A DNA stretch of 64,000 nt, taken from positions 1,550,001 through 1,614,000 of the forward strand of contig RCTD01000008.1 of assembly GCA_014898415.1 (NCBI GenBank), read 5' to 3'. Source of the DNA: Stromatinia cepivora (Eukaryota; Ascomycota; Leotiomycetes; Helotiales; Sclerotiniaceae). Each line of letters opens with the position of its first letter. Positions within the stretch are counted from its first letter, which is position 1. The notes below the pieces were generated by a model. That model saw nothing but the letters and a program-made list of their open reading frames with translations. It was not told where the DNA came from and did not search any database. Positions 1 to 12,411 of the stretch are shown one piece after another. The position numbers and the translations under genes were made by a program.

Positions 1-318
1 TCTAACCAATAATACTTTTATTATAAAAATATATTATTTCTATCTAATATATTATAAAACTAATTTATATCAAGTTTTTATAGATCAAAAATCAAAAATT
101 AAAACAAAAATAATTATAAAACAAAATTATCTTTTTTTCTATTATTATTTCTTTTGAAAAAATAATTATAATTATTTATTTTATAATTTAATATAAAAAA
201 TATAATTTATAAGAATATAACAATTGATATCAATAAAAATATCAATCTACTCAAATATTAAAAAAAGAAATATTATTAATTAAAGGAATACTTTGAACTA
301 AAGAATAATATAAATCAT

Positions 319-807
319 TTGTTTATAAGAAAAAAATCTTTTTTAAATCTTTATAGCAAACAATCCGAAGCTGGTTATTTGGTATCTAGCTTTGTTATAT
401 CTAGCGATCAAAAGCTGAGAGAAGTAAAAAGTGTTCCTTATATATGTCCGAGTTACACAACTGTTCTTGCGACTAAGGGTAGCTTTCTGGACAAGTATGA
501 TTTGGGTATTACAGATGCCAGCAAGGAACTCTGCCAAAAGTTACTGGTGACGGAGCAGGAGGTGCCCGAGAAATCTTTGTTTAGTGATGACGTGTTCGAG
601 AAAGCCTGTCGAAAGATTCAGGATAGGAATGAGGCAAGGGTGGTTCAGGATATTGCCCGACTGATCGTTCCTTCGGCGGAAACCTTAGCTACATATGGTG
701 CCACACATCTCGACCCTTTGATTGAAGATGTGAATAAAGGTTGGAATAGCGCTATATCTTTTTATGATCCTTGCCCACAGCCTAATTATTTTATAGGGTT
801 TAGATGA
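319..807 (+). pseudogene. fragment of a DUF7924-type fungal protein
   Basis: An open stretch of about 160 codons with normal base composition lies in AT-rich DNA. It has no ATG at its left end (the frame opens at a TTG), so it is not a complete gene. The residues resemble the region just upstream of, and entering, the DUF7924 domain of proteins common in Sclerotiniaceae. Recognisable parts are a DKxxLGIT-like segment, a FSDDVFEKACRKIQDRNEARVVQDI-like segment (seen as FSDDVFEKAC and IQDRNEARVV), then LIVPSAETLA and a PQPNYFIGFR end. In relatives the domain continues after a GFK/GFR motif; here a stop follows at once and the DNA becomes AT-rich. The family assignment is from memory of the motif pattern. 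The piece looks like a captured or leftover fragment that escaped RIP. Confidence 0.6.
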
Positions 808-1195
808 TCTATATTTACAAATAATCAATTAAAAAAGTTTATATCTTTTATTAACAAAATTACAGATATTTTTATTTCCTTTTTTTATAATTATTTAGCA
901 GATATATTTTCTGTTTTTTATATATAAGATCAAATATAATACTATAATTTTCAATATTATCAATCAATAAAATACTTATAATATAATATTTATAATAAAA
1001 AAAATAATTGAACTTTTTAGAATTATAAAACAAAAAAAAGCTTTATTAAGAAATATTTATATTTTCAATTTTGTATAATTATCAAATTATAAAGATTTAT
1101 AATTATTATCTTATAATTGATAAAAAAAATTATCTTCTATTATTATTTAATTTATAAATTTAGTTTTATAATATTAAATAATACAGAAAAATGGA

Positions 1196-1522
1196 TGTGA
1201 CGGAAACCCCTGCTTTCCTCCCACCCTTATTATATAAGAAACCTCAGGTACATTAACCATGTCCACACATGATACGATTACTCGGGATTAGTATACGATT
1301 TAGGTGACCTGAGGATCAGATCCGGACAAGTACTAGGTATCAATGGTTATCGGTAAAGTAAGATCATTGGAGGGATAAATATGACTTCTTTTTGCGTAGC
1401 CATTGCGACTAGGCCATTCATTTATGTATATATAGAGTAGCTATCCCCATCTACAGGTGCTCTTCACCTGTAGATTCTAAGTTAAATACAATTGCTGGTC
1501 TATAAACACCCTTTTGGTCACA
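1196..1522. mobile_element. solo LTR (327 bp) with ATGGA target duplication
   Basis: The island begins TGTGACGGAAACC and ends GGTCACA, giving the terminal inverted repeat TGTGAC/GTCACA of an LTR. ATGGA stands directly before it (1191-1195) and directly after it (1523-1527), a 5-bp target site duplication. No second copy and no internal retrotransposon sequence lies between the duplications, so it is a solo LTR left by recombination. Its composition is far less AT-rich than the flanks, so it is probably young or was single-copy. The orientation and parent family are unknown. Confidence 0.85.
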
Positions 1523-2287
1523 ATGGATAATATATAAATTCATTAAGAATATCTATAATATCTAGATATTAATCTATCTAAAAAGAATTTGTTCTATTAT
1601 CGATAATTTATCTTCTAATTTAAATTTAGAGGTCTTATAATAATCTAAACTAAGAGAATCTGGATTTTCATAAGGATTAGAAAGTCACAATTTTTTTAAG
1701 TAAACAAATTAATCAAATCTCAGATTGGATATATATTTTGTAATTTTGTATTTTCTTGGAATTATTAATAAAATTCTAATTTAATTATTACAATCTGGAA
1801 TTGCAGATAGAAAATAATCGGAGGTTGAAAACCCTATATTTATTTATTCTCTATATACTATATATTAAATTTTCAGTTATTTCTATTATTAAACTATATA
1901 ATACAAAACATAAAATATTACGATTAATATCTTCACAAAAATATTATATAAAGTTATTTTATCGATTTTATATACTATTATATATTATCTAGTAATGATA
2001 TAATATTATAATAAGCAATAAATTGAAGGCGATATTAATTCTATTTGATATTTTTATTTGTTTTTGTTGGGGGTGTAGATAAATTATGATTTGCAGATTG
2101 GATTATACCTTGATATGATAAGAATGGTAGGGGAAGGTAAATATCAATGATTGTAGTATTATATTATTATTTATATAATTTAATAAGTGAATTAATTTGC
2201 TTTTCATATAATACAAAAATATAAATATAAGATTATATATTATTCCTATAGGAATATCAATAATGATAATGATATATAGTATAATAG

Positions 2288-2569
2288 TGTGACGCACAAG
2301 AGCCGTAGTAGAGCTGAATAAACAGGGTCAATTATGTTCTTTAGAATCTACAATTGAAGAACTATGGCTTGTAAGAAGCGATTAGATATATATATACAAA
2401 TACTCATTTATGGGTTGCGGGGTTATGTATATATGTTATTAGGGTTACCATTTTATTATATTAAATCGTATGATTCGTAATGTATATATACGGATAATCA
2501 GCTTATAAATTGATATAGGAGATAAGAGGTATTATGTAGTTAGTCTTCTGTGATTCATGATTTGTAACA
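2288..2569 (-). repeat. 3' LTR of the nested gypsy element
   Basis: This copy is 282 bp and, on the plus strand, begins TGTGACGCACAAG and ends TTGTAACA. It aligns without gaps to 12412-12693, with differences that are mainly transitions. AATAG precedes it at 2283-2287. It is the downstream LTR because the polymerase remnants read on the minus strand towards it. Confidence 0.85.
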
Positions 2570-2639
2570 CTACTCTTCTTTTCGGAAAAGCTCGCCTTTG
2601 AGCGTTTTATTTTTCTATTTCATTATTATTTCATCGGAA

Positions 2640-2990
2640 ATCAGGTTTTGTAAAGGTTTATAAGCTCTAAATCAATTAAATTGATCATTTTGGTTGATTT
2701 GATCAATTTACTGGAAATTAACCAAATTAACCAAATTAATCGATCAAATTGATCAAAATGATAAATGAATTAATTAAATCGATTAAATCGTTCATTAATT
2801 GATTAAATTAATATTGATTTGTATTCTCCTTGATTTGGGGAATCTTTGAAAAAAAAAGTTTTAATAGAAAAGGAAAGAAGGTTGAATTATGGTATAATGA
2901 TAATGAATGATTAATATAATCAATTCCGAAATCGATCAAGTTAATTGATCAAATTAACCAAATCAATCAAATTGAACGAAATCGACAGGG
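2640..2990. repeat. degenerate ATTGATCAAATTAACC-type low-complexity tract
   Basis: Short imperfect repeats made of ATTGATCAAATT, AATTAACCAA and AATCGATT units run through 2680-2815 and resume at about 2925-2985. They lie in the 3' untranslated part of the old gypsy element. They have no coding value and are probably microsatellite growth in mutated DNA. Confidence 0.6.
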
Positions 2991-3848
2991 GTGATGTCAC
3001 ATTTCGTTTTTATCATATTCAAACTTCCCTTTGCATGATTTTTGAAATGATTATAGGTATAAGTTTTTTGAAATATATTGTTTTTGTATTATCTTGGTGG
3101 TGGCAGCTCGTTTGTTGTATGGAGCTCGGGCTATATACGTATACAATCAAATTCCCTTGAATTCATATAGGTTTTCGATCCTTTCACAATCGTATACATA
3201 TATATTATCATAAAATCATAACATCTAATCTGCTATATTGAAGAATACTTTTCTTTCCCTTAATTTTATAGATGAATCGTCATCTATATGATTATAATTA
3301 TCCTCTCCATTTTCATAAAGCTTTATTCAATCAATTAATCGATTAAAAGGATCAAGCAATATTGGATTAGCCAAATGAAAATCGTACAAGAAGTGCAATG
3401 ATGTTTTAAAATCGGAAACAGAATACCAGGTAAAATCGATATCGTTATTAAACTACGAAACTCTATATAATAGGGTTTTTCGTACTTTCTTTACTGTTAG
3501 AACCTTCTCCACTTCCCATTCCGAATCACCAATTATATTAATAAACAGAGATAGTTCGAATATCTAACCAGGAAAAAGATCGTCATATACCTTGTATAAT
3601 CGATTTGAAAAGAAAATAAAATGAATTTTCATTGTAATCGAGAATTCGAGTTTAAAAGAGTTCCCAGATCGATCAATGATCTTGAATCTTCCTTAAATTG
3701 GGAAATCCAGTTTTTTGAATAATCTCTAAATAAAGTAACTCTTTATATTGAACCATATATAATCTCCGATATCAAAATCGATTTCATATCGATAAGCATT
3801 CGTGGATTTCGATATCTTGATTTGGATATACAATAAGCCTTCTTTCGT

Positions 3849-4034
3849 TTATATGAAAACTAATCTATTGCGTTCTACATATATATAAGCATTATACACA
3901 TTCATATTATCTGTTGGCTTATTAGCATCTATCTTCCATTCCCATACACGTTTCGGTGCATACCTGTATAGGATTTCGTAAGGTATAAGCCCTCCTAAAG
4001 AGTCGTATAAAAGAATAAATTGCGCATAATCCAT
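3849..4034 (-). pseudogene. integrase C-terminal remnant (Ty3/gypsy)
   Basis: About 60 codons on the minus strand read as a YDSLGGLIPYEILYRYAPK-like segment. It matches the post-catalytic region of fungal Ty3/gypsy integrases (a NxxxxxxTGxxPFExLYGxxPR pattern). It lies just downstream, in the minus sense, of the integrase core at 4454-4194, in the expected order. It belongs to the element at 2288-12693 and is not a gene of its own. Confidence 0.65.
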
Positions 4035-4193
4035 TATAAATAGGAATTCTAACTAATCGTCTTGATAATAACTAACAAACAGCCTTAATCATTACTGAAA
4101 ATACTGATTATAGATCTCAATTTGATCATTGGTTTGGGAATAATGAATAATGGATAGTTTGAGATCAATTCCTAGAATTTGATTGAATTCCTT

Positions 4194-4454
4194 TCAGAAC
4201 TGTAATATGAATTGGGGGTTACAATCCGATATTATAGTGTCAAAGGGACCATAATATCGATATACATAGTAAAGATATAATTGTATTTGAGCTCGAATAT
4301 CGATTGATTTATAACAAGGTATAGAGATAGTTTGCTTTATCAATCGATCAATAATAACTAAAATGTTATTATATTTATATTTATCTTTATTAAAATTGCA
4401 GTAGTTCATAATGATGTATTGCCATATTCGATTAAGAATCGGAAGTGGATGCAA
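4194..4454 (-). pseudogene. integrase catalytic core remnant (Ty3/gypsy)
   Basis: Eighty-six codons on the minus strand resemble the start of an rve integrase core. They include HPLPILNRIWQYI, then ILVIIDRLIKQTISIPCYKS (the first catalytic Asp lies in the VIIDR motif) and TIISDCNPQF (second catalytic Asp, where relatives have SDRGPQF). The frame breaks before the third acidic residue. Replacement of the usual Asp-Arg-Gly by Asp-Cys-Asn after the Ser is what C-to-T/G-to-A change would give. Part of the element at 2288-12693. Confidence 0.8.
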
Positions 4455-5057
4455 TAAACCGGGGGTACAATCGTATAAAATAGAATTGTATCTGTAAGTG
4501 TGGCAATTGTATATATATCTGGCTATAGTATCATATATTCTGGACCAATAATATTATTGAAATAATAAAAGGTAGGTTTTGCTTGTACCAGGATAAACAA
4601 TAGAAACGGAATTATGGACTTTACGAATCAGATAAGTTTGAAGGTTGTCGATATTAGGTATTATTAGATAATTATTGTAGAGTAAAAGGTCATTTTGGAA
4701 TGATATATATTTGTGATTTTGAGTAATCTGTATTTTGAGTGTTAGTAAGTTATTTATAGTTTTATTTGCTTTGATGATATAATTAATTAAATCGAATCAA
4801 GGAACGATTTTATTCAAATCGATATTAGTAATTGCTGTTTTGTTTGGATGATGTTTTTGTAAAAAAAAAATTATAATTTCAATATCAATTTGATTATCTT
4901 TAATAAATTGTTGGAGGTGATTCTTCTTTTTGGTATAATTCTAGAGATTCAATTTATCGGTCCGATAGATTAAGATATCGATAAAAGGGTTATCTTTTCT
5001 AGAGCGATATATAATAATAAAGTTATAATCGGTTAGAATTTCTGTTTAGTGAGTTTA

Positions 5058-6734
5058 TGTCACGAGATACACGTGATCGCGTCCGATCGGGCTAGTACAA
5101 TACTAAGCTTCGAGCCGATCATATATATAGCTTTGTAGCACTCTCTCTTTAGCTCTATAGCTTTTAATTTTAAGGTTGATCTTTAAATACTCATTGGATT
5201 CATTATATTATTAAAAGTTCTTTCAGATAAGAAATGGAATAATATCTGTATATATTTATATATACTTTGTTTACTCTTGTTTAAGTATATCGCTTTTGTT
5301 TTTTCGTTTGTATATAAATCTTTTTGATACTATTCGAAAATGTTATCTTTTTTTTTACCTTTAATTTCTAAATTATGAATTACAATTCGATAAACCTTGT
5401 GATTGCAAAACTTCGCAACGAAGTGATTCATCAACAAAATGAAATCTTATTCCTACACTCCCTGATTCTCGAATGTATTCCTGCTGTTCATATTCCTTCT
5501 CGTTCGAAACTTTCTCTCCTTGATCCTGAAAAGTTCAATAATAGTTTTCAAAAGTTCGATATCTGGCTTCCTTTGATTCGAACGAAACTACAAATAAATA
5601 GCATTGCGATTAGCGACTCTATAATTCAATTTTATTATATTTATTTCAATCTCGAATTTTATATATAAGTTATAATATTATTTCAGCTTTCTTCTTTTAA
5701 TCAAAATATTCCCTTAGATTATATAATGATCCTAAATCAACTTATATATATTTACAATAATCCGAATAAAATTCAAAAAGCCAAAAATAAACTATTTATT
5801 TTCAAATAAGAAATCGATTCTTTATATACCTATATTGCAAAATTCGAAAGGATCTTTTATAAAGCCAAAAATCAGAATTGGCCCGATTCAAATAAGATTT
5901 CAACCTTTCGCAATAAATTCAATATTACTCTTAAAAATCGTCTTTCTCAACAACTTTTTTTTCCCTATTTCTATCCCGATTTTGTTTAGATCATACAACA
6001 ACTAATCGTTCGTACAATAAATGGATTCCCTATATCATTCTATTCTAATGAGTTTAGAGCTTTATATATATTACAGAATCCATCCTATTTTCAGAATTAC
6101 GATCCAATGGATATTAATAATCTTAATATCATTAATACCTTTAGCCCTTTTGATACCCAATCGGACAAACCCGATTATACCTTGATTCTACTTTATATAC
6201 AAATACCCGAATTTTCCTTTTTTGAAAGAACTTTTTTGTATAAACAAAATAAATATATATAATATAGAAGTATTTCCTATTAGATACAAATCTATCTGTT
6301 AGATCTGTATCAAGAAGTTCGAGATCGATAAAAGCCTGTTCTGGTTATTATATTGATTATTGAGCCCGAAAGCAACGATGATGAGGATCTAGGAGAGATG
6401 ATCAATAGCCGATATTTTGAAGATCGCTTGGAGGAGGTATATAATACAATGGATGCATATTCGTTAATTATAATATAATCTGTATATCAAGCATTTTTAT
6501 CAAAAGAAGATTAATGATCATTTTTGTATTTAAATCATTTGTTTAAAATAAATTCGAGGCGAATTCTTCAAAAGGAGAAGATAATGTTACGAGATATATA
6601 TGATCGCATCCGATCAAACTAGTACAATACTAAACTTCGAGCTGATCATATATATAGCTTTGTAACACTCTCTCTTTAGCTCTGTAGCTTTTAATTCTAA
6701 GGTTGATCTCTAAACGCTCGTTGGGTCCGTCACA
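5058..6734 (+). mobile_element. gag-only LTR element, copy A (1677 bp)
   Basis: The element has 150-bp LTRs at 5058-5207 and 6585-6734, starting TGTCACGAGATA / TGTTACGAGATA; the 3' copy still ends GTCACA. GTTTA precedes it (5053-5057) and follows it (6735-6739), a clean 5-bp target duplication. A polypurine stretch (about 6571-6584) abuts the 3' LTR, so it reads on the plus strand. The interior codes only for a gag-like protein and has no protease, reverse transcriptase or integrase. It sits inside the older minus-strand gypsy element and splits its pol region. The layout matches the TR-GAG type of non-autonomous element known from plants. Confidence 0.88.
5375..6480 (+). pseudogene. gag remnant of copy A
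   Basis: The reading frame starts at an ATG (5375) and runs open for 97 codons. It contains LSLLDPEKFNNSFQKFDIWL and a following TKLQINSIAISDSIIQFYY segment, the start of the capsid region of fungal Ty3/gypsy gag proteins (DPExFxG...FxxWLxxxRxKL...). After the first stop the same frame family continues, with interruptions, through a YIAKFERIFYKA-like and a STFRNKFN-like segment, a DPMDI-like C-terminal motif near 6100, and an acidic tail near 6360-6460. The stops fit mutation of TGG and CAG codons. No pol homology follows. Confidence 0.7.
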
Positions 6735-6739
6735 GTTTA

Positions 6740-8003
6740 TCGGACATTAAGAATCTTGATAATCATGAAATATTCGAGGGCTTTATAATTAGTATAAACC
6801 TTGATTTTATATGATGAACCGGCGAGTTCCACTTTTTAATGGTTGAGAGATCGAATGATTGATAGTATTTCTTTGTTATAAATTTTGTAGTTCAGTTTAG
6901 CGGCAATTATAGTTTTGGAGAAATAAGTTATAGGAAACCAATCTTTGCTATATTGTTATGATAATATATTAGCAACTATTTTATCAAATGTATCTGTTTC
7001 GAGTATACAGGGGAATCGATGATTATAGTATTGCAAGAGCGGAACAGAGATAAGCTTTTTCTTCAAGATATTGAATGTATTTTGGTATATTTCATTGAAT
7101 ATAAACTTAATGTTTATTTTAATGAATTCGTTGAAAGATTTCGTTATTATACCGTAGTCTTTAATGAACCGTTGATAAAATTACAAAAACTAAAGAATGA
7201 TTGGATCCTTTTCATTATTATCAAAAAAATTCAATTTTCAACTACTTCAATCTTTTCAGGATCCATCTCTACTCCTTTAATAGAGATAATAAAATTTAAG
7301 TATTTAATATATATAATATTGAATTTGCATTTCTTGAGATCCATTTATAAATCAATAATTTCTAATCGTTCGAGAATTAACTTAATATAAATTTGATGTT
7401 TTTCTTTGTTCTCAAAATAAATTAAAATATTGTCGAAATATACTATACAAAAAACGTTTAGATAATCGAATAGAATATCATTTATATAATATTAATAGAT
7501 TACAGAATTATTTGTTAATCCGAATAATATAACCTTACATTTGTATAATCTATATCGGGTTCGAAAGGTAGTATACTCTTCCAAAACAGGATCTATTCTT
7601 ATACAATGGAAAACTTGATGAATATTGAATTTGATAAAAACCTTAATATTGGAAAGCCGAGAAAGCGTTTCGTCGATCAAAGGGAGGGGATACTGATCCT
7701 TATATATCAAAGAATTCAATAATCTGAAGTCTATACAGAACTTCAAACTACCATTGGGTTTCTTAACGAATAAAACGGATATAATATAAAAGACTTAATT
7801 AAATTCAATAAAATCTTTACTAAGATTATCCATAATATATTCTTTAACAACTTCCAATTGTTCTAAGGATATCTTGTAAAACAGATTATAATACAAAACT
7901 TATTCTTCTTCGTCTTCCAATATAATTTTATGATTATAAGATCAATTAGAAAACAAGATATTTGATTTATATTTGAAAAAGGTTCAATGATATTATCGAT
8001 ATT
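6740..8003 (-). pseudogene. reverse transcriptase remnant (Ty3/gypsy)
   Basis: The clearest part is 7746-7492 on the minus strand. It reads KFCIDFRLLNSLIYKDQYPL, then PLIDETLSRL, a KFNIHQVFHCIR segment (relatives: KLDIRQAFHRIR) and YKCKVILFGLTN (relatives: YKVLPFGLTN). These are RT motifs upstream of the catalytic YxDD box; the YxDD region itself is lost among stops. This segment lies between the two inserted gag-only elements, which interrupt the pol gene on both sides. A 123-codon open frame at 7019-7390 on the plus strand is an antisense by-product. Confidence 0.8.
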
Positions 8004-8008
8004 CAAAT

Positions 8009-9684
8009 TGTCACGAGATACACGTGATCGCGTCCGATCGGGCTAGTACGGTACTAAGCTTCGAGTCGATTATATATATAGTTTCGTAGTACTCTTTTTT
8101 TAGTTCTATAACTTTTAATTCTAAAGTTGATCTTTAAATGTTTATTGGGTTTGTTATATTATTAAAAGCTTTTTCATATAAGAAATGGAATAATATCTGT
8201 ATATATTTATATATACTTTGTTTGTTTTTGTCTAGATATATTGTTTTTGCTTTTTCATTTGTATATAGATCTTTCTGATATTATTCAAAAATATTATTTT
8301 TTTTTTATCTTTAATTTTTAAGTTATAAATTATAATTCGATAAACTTTACGATTGCAGAATTTTGTAATGAAATAATTTGTTAGTGGAATAAAATCTTGT
8401 TTCTATGCTTCCTGATTTTCGAATATATTTTTATTATTTATATTCTTTTTTATCCGAAACCCTTTTTTCTTGATCCTGAAAAGTTCAATAGTAGTTCTTA
8501 AAAGTTCGATATCTGATTTCCTTTGATTCGAGCGAAATTACAAATAGACAATACTGCGATCGGTGATTCTATAGTTCAATTTTATTATATTTATTTCAAT
8601 CTCGAATCTTATGTATAAGTTATAATACTATCTCAGCTTTCTTTTCTTAATTAAAACATTCCTTTAGATTATATAACGATCCTAAATCAATTCATATGTG
8701 TTTATAACAATCCGAATAAAGTTCAAGAAGCCGAAGACAAGTTATTTATTCTCAAATAAGGAATTGATTTTTTATATATTTATATTGCAAAATTCGAAAG
8801 GATCCTTTACAAAGCCAAAAATCAGAATTGATTTGATTCGAATAAGATTTCAACTTTTTGTAATGGATTCAATATTATTCTTAGAAATTGTTTTTCTCAA
8901 TAGTTTTCTTTTTTCTATTCTTATCCCGATTTTGTTTAGGTTATATAACAATTAATTGTTTGTATAGTAAATAGATTCTTTGTATTATTCTATTCTAGTG
9001 AGTTTAGAGCCTTATATATATTACAGAATCCATCCCATTCTCGGAATTACGATCTAATGGATGTTAATAATCTTAATATCATTAATGCTTTTAACCCTTT
9101 TGATACCCAATCGGATAAGCCCGATTGTATTTTGATTCTATTTTATGTATAAGCATCCGAGTTTTTTTTTTCTGAAAGAACTCTTTTATACAAACAAAAT
9201 AAATGCATACGATATAGAAGTATTTCTTATTAGATATAAATCTGTCCGTTAGATCTATATCAAGGAGTTCGAAATCGATAAAAGTCTATTCCGGTTATTA
9301 TACTAATTATTAAATCCGAAAATGATGATAATAAAGATCTAAAAGAGATAATCAATAATTGATATTTTGAAGATCGCTTAGAGGAAGTATATAATACAAT
9401 GAATACATATTCGTTGATTATAATATAATCTATATATCAAATATTTTTATCAAAAGAAGATTAATGATCATTTTTGTATTTAAATTATTCATTTAAAACA
9501 AATTCAAGGCGAATTTTTCAGAAGGGAGGGATAATGTTACAAGATATACATAATCGCATCCAATCGGGCTAGTACAATATTAAGCTTCGAGCCGATCATA
9601 TATATAGCTTTGTAGTACTCTCTCTTTAGCTCTGTAGCTTTTAATTCTAAGGTTGATCTCTAAACGCTCGTTGGGTTCGTCACA
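8009..9684 (+). mobile_element. gag-only LTR element, copy B (1676 bp)
   Basis: This is a second full copy of the element at 5058-6734. Its 150-bp LTRs lie at 8009-8158 and 9535-9684, with the polypurine tract at about 9521-9534. The 5-bp duplication is CAAAT (8004-8008 and 9685-9689), different from copy A, so the two are independent insertions and not a tandem duplication. It reads on the plus strand. Copies A and B align along their whole length, with mostly transition differences. The gag frame is more broken than in copy A. Confidence 0.88.
8340..9420 (+). pseudogene. gag remnant of copy B
   Basis: This region is homologous, base for base, to the gag region of copy A (5375-6480), but the ATG has become ATA-like and stops interrupt every 20-85 codons. 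The longest open piece (8698-8955) corresponds to the middle of the capsid region, with its KFKKPK...SKGSFTKPKIR stretch shifted out of the ancestral frame. It is a decayed copy with no function expected. Confidence 0.6.
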
Positions 9685-9689
9685 CAAAT

Positions 9690-12411
9690 AGTATTTCAAA
9701 TTCTAAATCGATTTCAATCAATACTCGATCAAATTTCTTTCAAACTTTTGTATTCTTGAATTAGATTAGAATAACCAATACTCTCTCTTCCGTATATTAT
9801 TCGTTTTATTAGGAGTCTATCACATTATCGAATTCTTTTAAAATAATAATAAAGAATTCAATTTATTTATCTCTTTTACATTCTAATTGGAATTTATCAG
9901 ATTTGAATATATATAAATTGAGGACTTCGAATGATATACAGAAAAGGCATTTGTAAATCTACAATGATAATATAATTGATTAAGAAAAAAATGAATTGAA
10001 CTTAAAAGGAATCAGGATTTCTTCCTTTTTAACAAGAATCTATATTATATTTATATTTGAAGATTCTTATTGTATATTATCAATTATAATTGATCTATTC
10101 AATTGTGAATCTTTTCGATTCCAATATTCTTCAAATTGATTATCTTATCGATCAATATCTTATTAGATTAATCAATCGATCTTCTATTTGCAAAGGGATA
10201 ATTAAATAACAAAGAGATTATTCGAATAAGAAATGATATAGGATCTCTTTTTAGACTATTCGAAATATCGATTAAAGCAATCGAGTTTCGCTTAAATCTC
10301 TGATAACCAAAGTCTATTTAAAATAATATTATAACTCCTTAATTTAATAATAAAGAAAGGGATAAAAGATTGTTCATAATCATCGATCATTAAATTAAGG
10401 AATATAAAATAAATAATAGTATAGCCTTATATATTATTATACTCTTTAATTTCAATTGAAATTTCAAGCAATATAATTCTTAATTTAAATATAAGAAATA
10501 AACAAATAAGAAGTATAGTATTAATAAAAACAAATCCATTTGCTTCAAAATCAATAAGTACTCTTAATCGATAAATATAATCATTTTTCAAAAGATTATA
10601 AGGAAAAATAAATATTTCTCCTCCCATAAACTTAATTAAATCAAGAAATCTTATATCCCATATAATATTTAGAATAGAAATGAAATTTAAATATTTGGTT
10701 TTAAATGCTTTTCTTTTTCTAAACAGGTATTCTATATAATTTCAATTATAGTTTTTGGATTGAAATCTTTTTCGGTATCCTGATATTCTTCGAATTCTTC
10801 TGTTTCTTTTTGTATTGTCTCGATCTCATTGAGGTTATCGATATAAGGTATTAGTATATATATTGTTCCAGAAAAGGGAAAGGGCGATGAATATTTGAAG
10901 TTCGAATAGTTATTGGGTATAATGAGATTGGTATATCCGGGAGGGGTATTCCGGAGTGGAAATGGTTTCAGGAATATAAAGGTTCCAAAATTAAAGCTGT
11001 TAAAATTCCGAAAGGATTGCAAAGGATTCATAGTAATTATTGATTTATGAATAACTATAAGAACTTCTTGATCAATATAATATCGGTTTTGTTTTTGTAA
11101 TGAAACTTCGTTTTGATTTACTTTAATAAATATATTTGCAAGTTTTTCTGTAGTCTTGTAATCCTTGATAAATATTGTTACCATTTACAAAAGAAAATCG
11201 GAAATCTTCTGTTCGAGATCCTTAAATAGAATTTTATTATCGGTAATCTTTGTTTAGATAATAAGTAATCTGAATTTTCTATATTATTTTAGGAAATTGC
11301 TATATCGAATTGTATTAAATATAATCTATATCTCGTATTGAAAATGAATATTATCGATTTCGATTGGATTCCGATAGATCGTTATAAACTATTCGATCAA
11401 TTCGAATACTGTGAATCGGAGCATTCGTATATAAAGAGTATAACAATATATTTGTGTTTCTGATTCGGTTTGATCGATTATATATATATAGTATTATATT
11501 TCATTCTTAAATAATATAGTATACAGCTTGAATCGTTCTATAATTAATAATTACTACAAATTAGCTTTAGATTTAATATTATCGCTAAATTTAGTAATAA
11601 GATTTGTAGGTTTTGATATATATATATCTTATTGTGAATTGTGATTGATATAGGAATATAATTTTGATCAATTAGATTGGTTTCTTAAATAAAGGGACCC
11701 CTGATTATTAAATAAATTATTACTTCCTGAAAAAGAAGAAGATTTATTAAAGAGCCTTAGATGATCAAATTGTTTAATCAAAGTTTTCTTCCTTTAACTT
11801 CGGGATCTTCGGGTTTGCTTGGATAAAGGTCCTTAAATTTCGATTGAGGGAATAAAGGGAATCCCAAGTACTATTGTTGATCTGGATGCTTGTATAAATA
11901 TCATTTGAAGCTCAAAAGAAGATTGCATTATTACAAAGCTCATCATTATTATAATTTTCAATTATCGATTTTCCTCTTTCAAATTTATAACTATTGTATA
12001 GAGATCTTATAATTATAATAATGATTCGAAAAGAACAATTGAACTATTGGGAGTATCAACTTTATACACTGGAATCTTCTCTTTACCAATCTTCTTTCTT
12101 CCAATAATAACATTATCCAATCCTATATTCATATTTTCTTCAAAGGATTATTGAAATAATTAAAAAGAAAGAAAGAATTCCTCAAAATATATTTTCGAAA
12201 GTTCGGAGTATATAGAAGGAAGAATTCGTTGTATTATGAAAATAATAGTATACTTCTAAAGATATTTATATCTTTATCGATTAGATCGGAATAGATCTTC
12301 TTCCTTTGAATATAACATTTGTAAAAGTTTATCTAAAAAGATATTATTAAAATGAGGTATTATTTGGAAGGTCATCAGATAGCCGGACACTTGTAAATAA
12401 ATTGTAGATAA
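9690..12411. other. 5' part of the old gypsy element, unreadable
   Basis: On the minus strand this should hold the leader and gag of the element at 2288-12693. An open frame of 150 codons (11184-10732, minus) is present, ending in a Glu-rich stretch with a DTEKDFNPK-like segment, but I cannot match it to gag with any confidence. The rest is AT-rich with frequent stops. Confidence 0.4.

Noticed and set aside
1801..2297. 63-64 codon frames at 1801-1992 (plus) and 2103-2297 (minus)
   Set aside because: They are Ile/Tyr/Leu-only translations of AT-rich DNA and the first lacks an ATG.
7019..7390. 123-codon plus-strand frame
   Set aside because: It is antisense to reverse transcriptase remnants and has random AT-rich composition.
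5058..9684. Copies A and B as the two LTR ends of one larger element
   Set aside because: Each copy has both of its own LTRs and its own target duplication (GTTTA and CAAAT), so they are separate insertions.
10732..11184. 150-codon minus-strand frame as the gag of the old gypsy element
   Set aside because: The position fits gag, but no gag motif can be read. It is listed only as part of the unreadable region.
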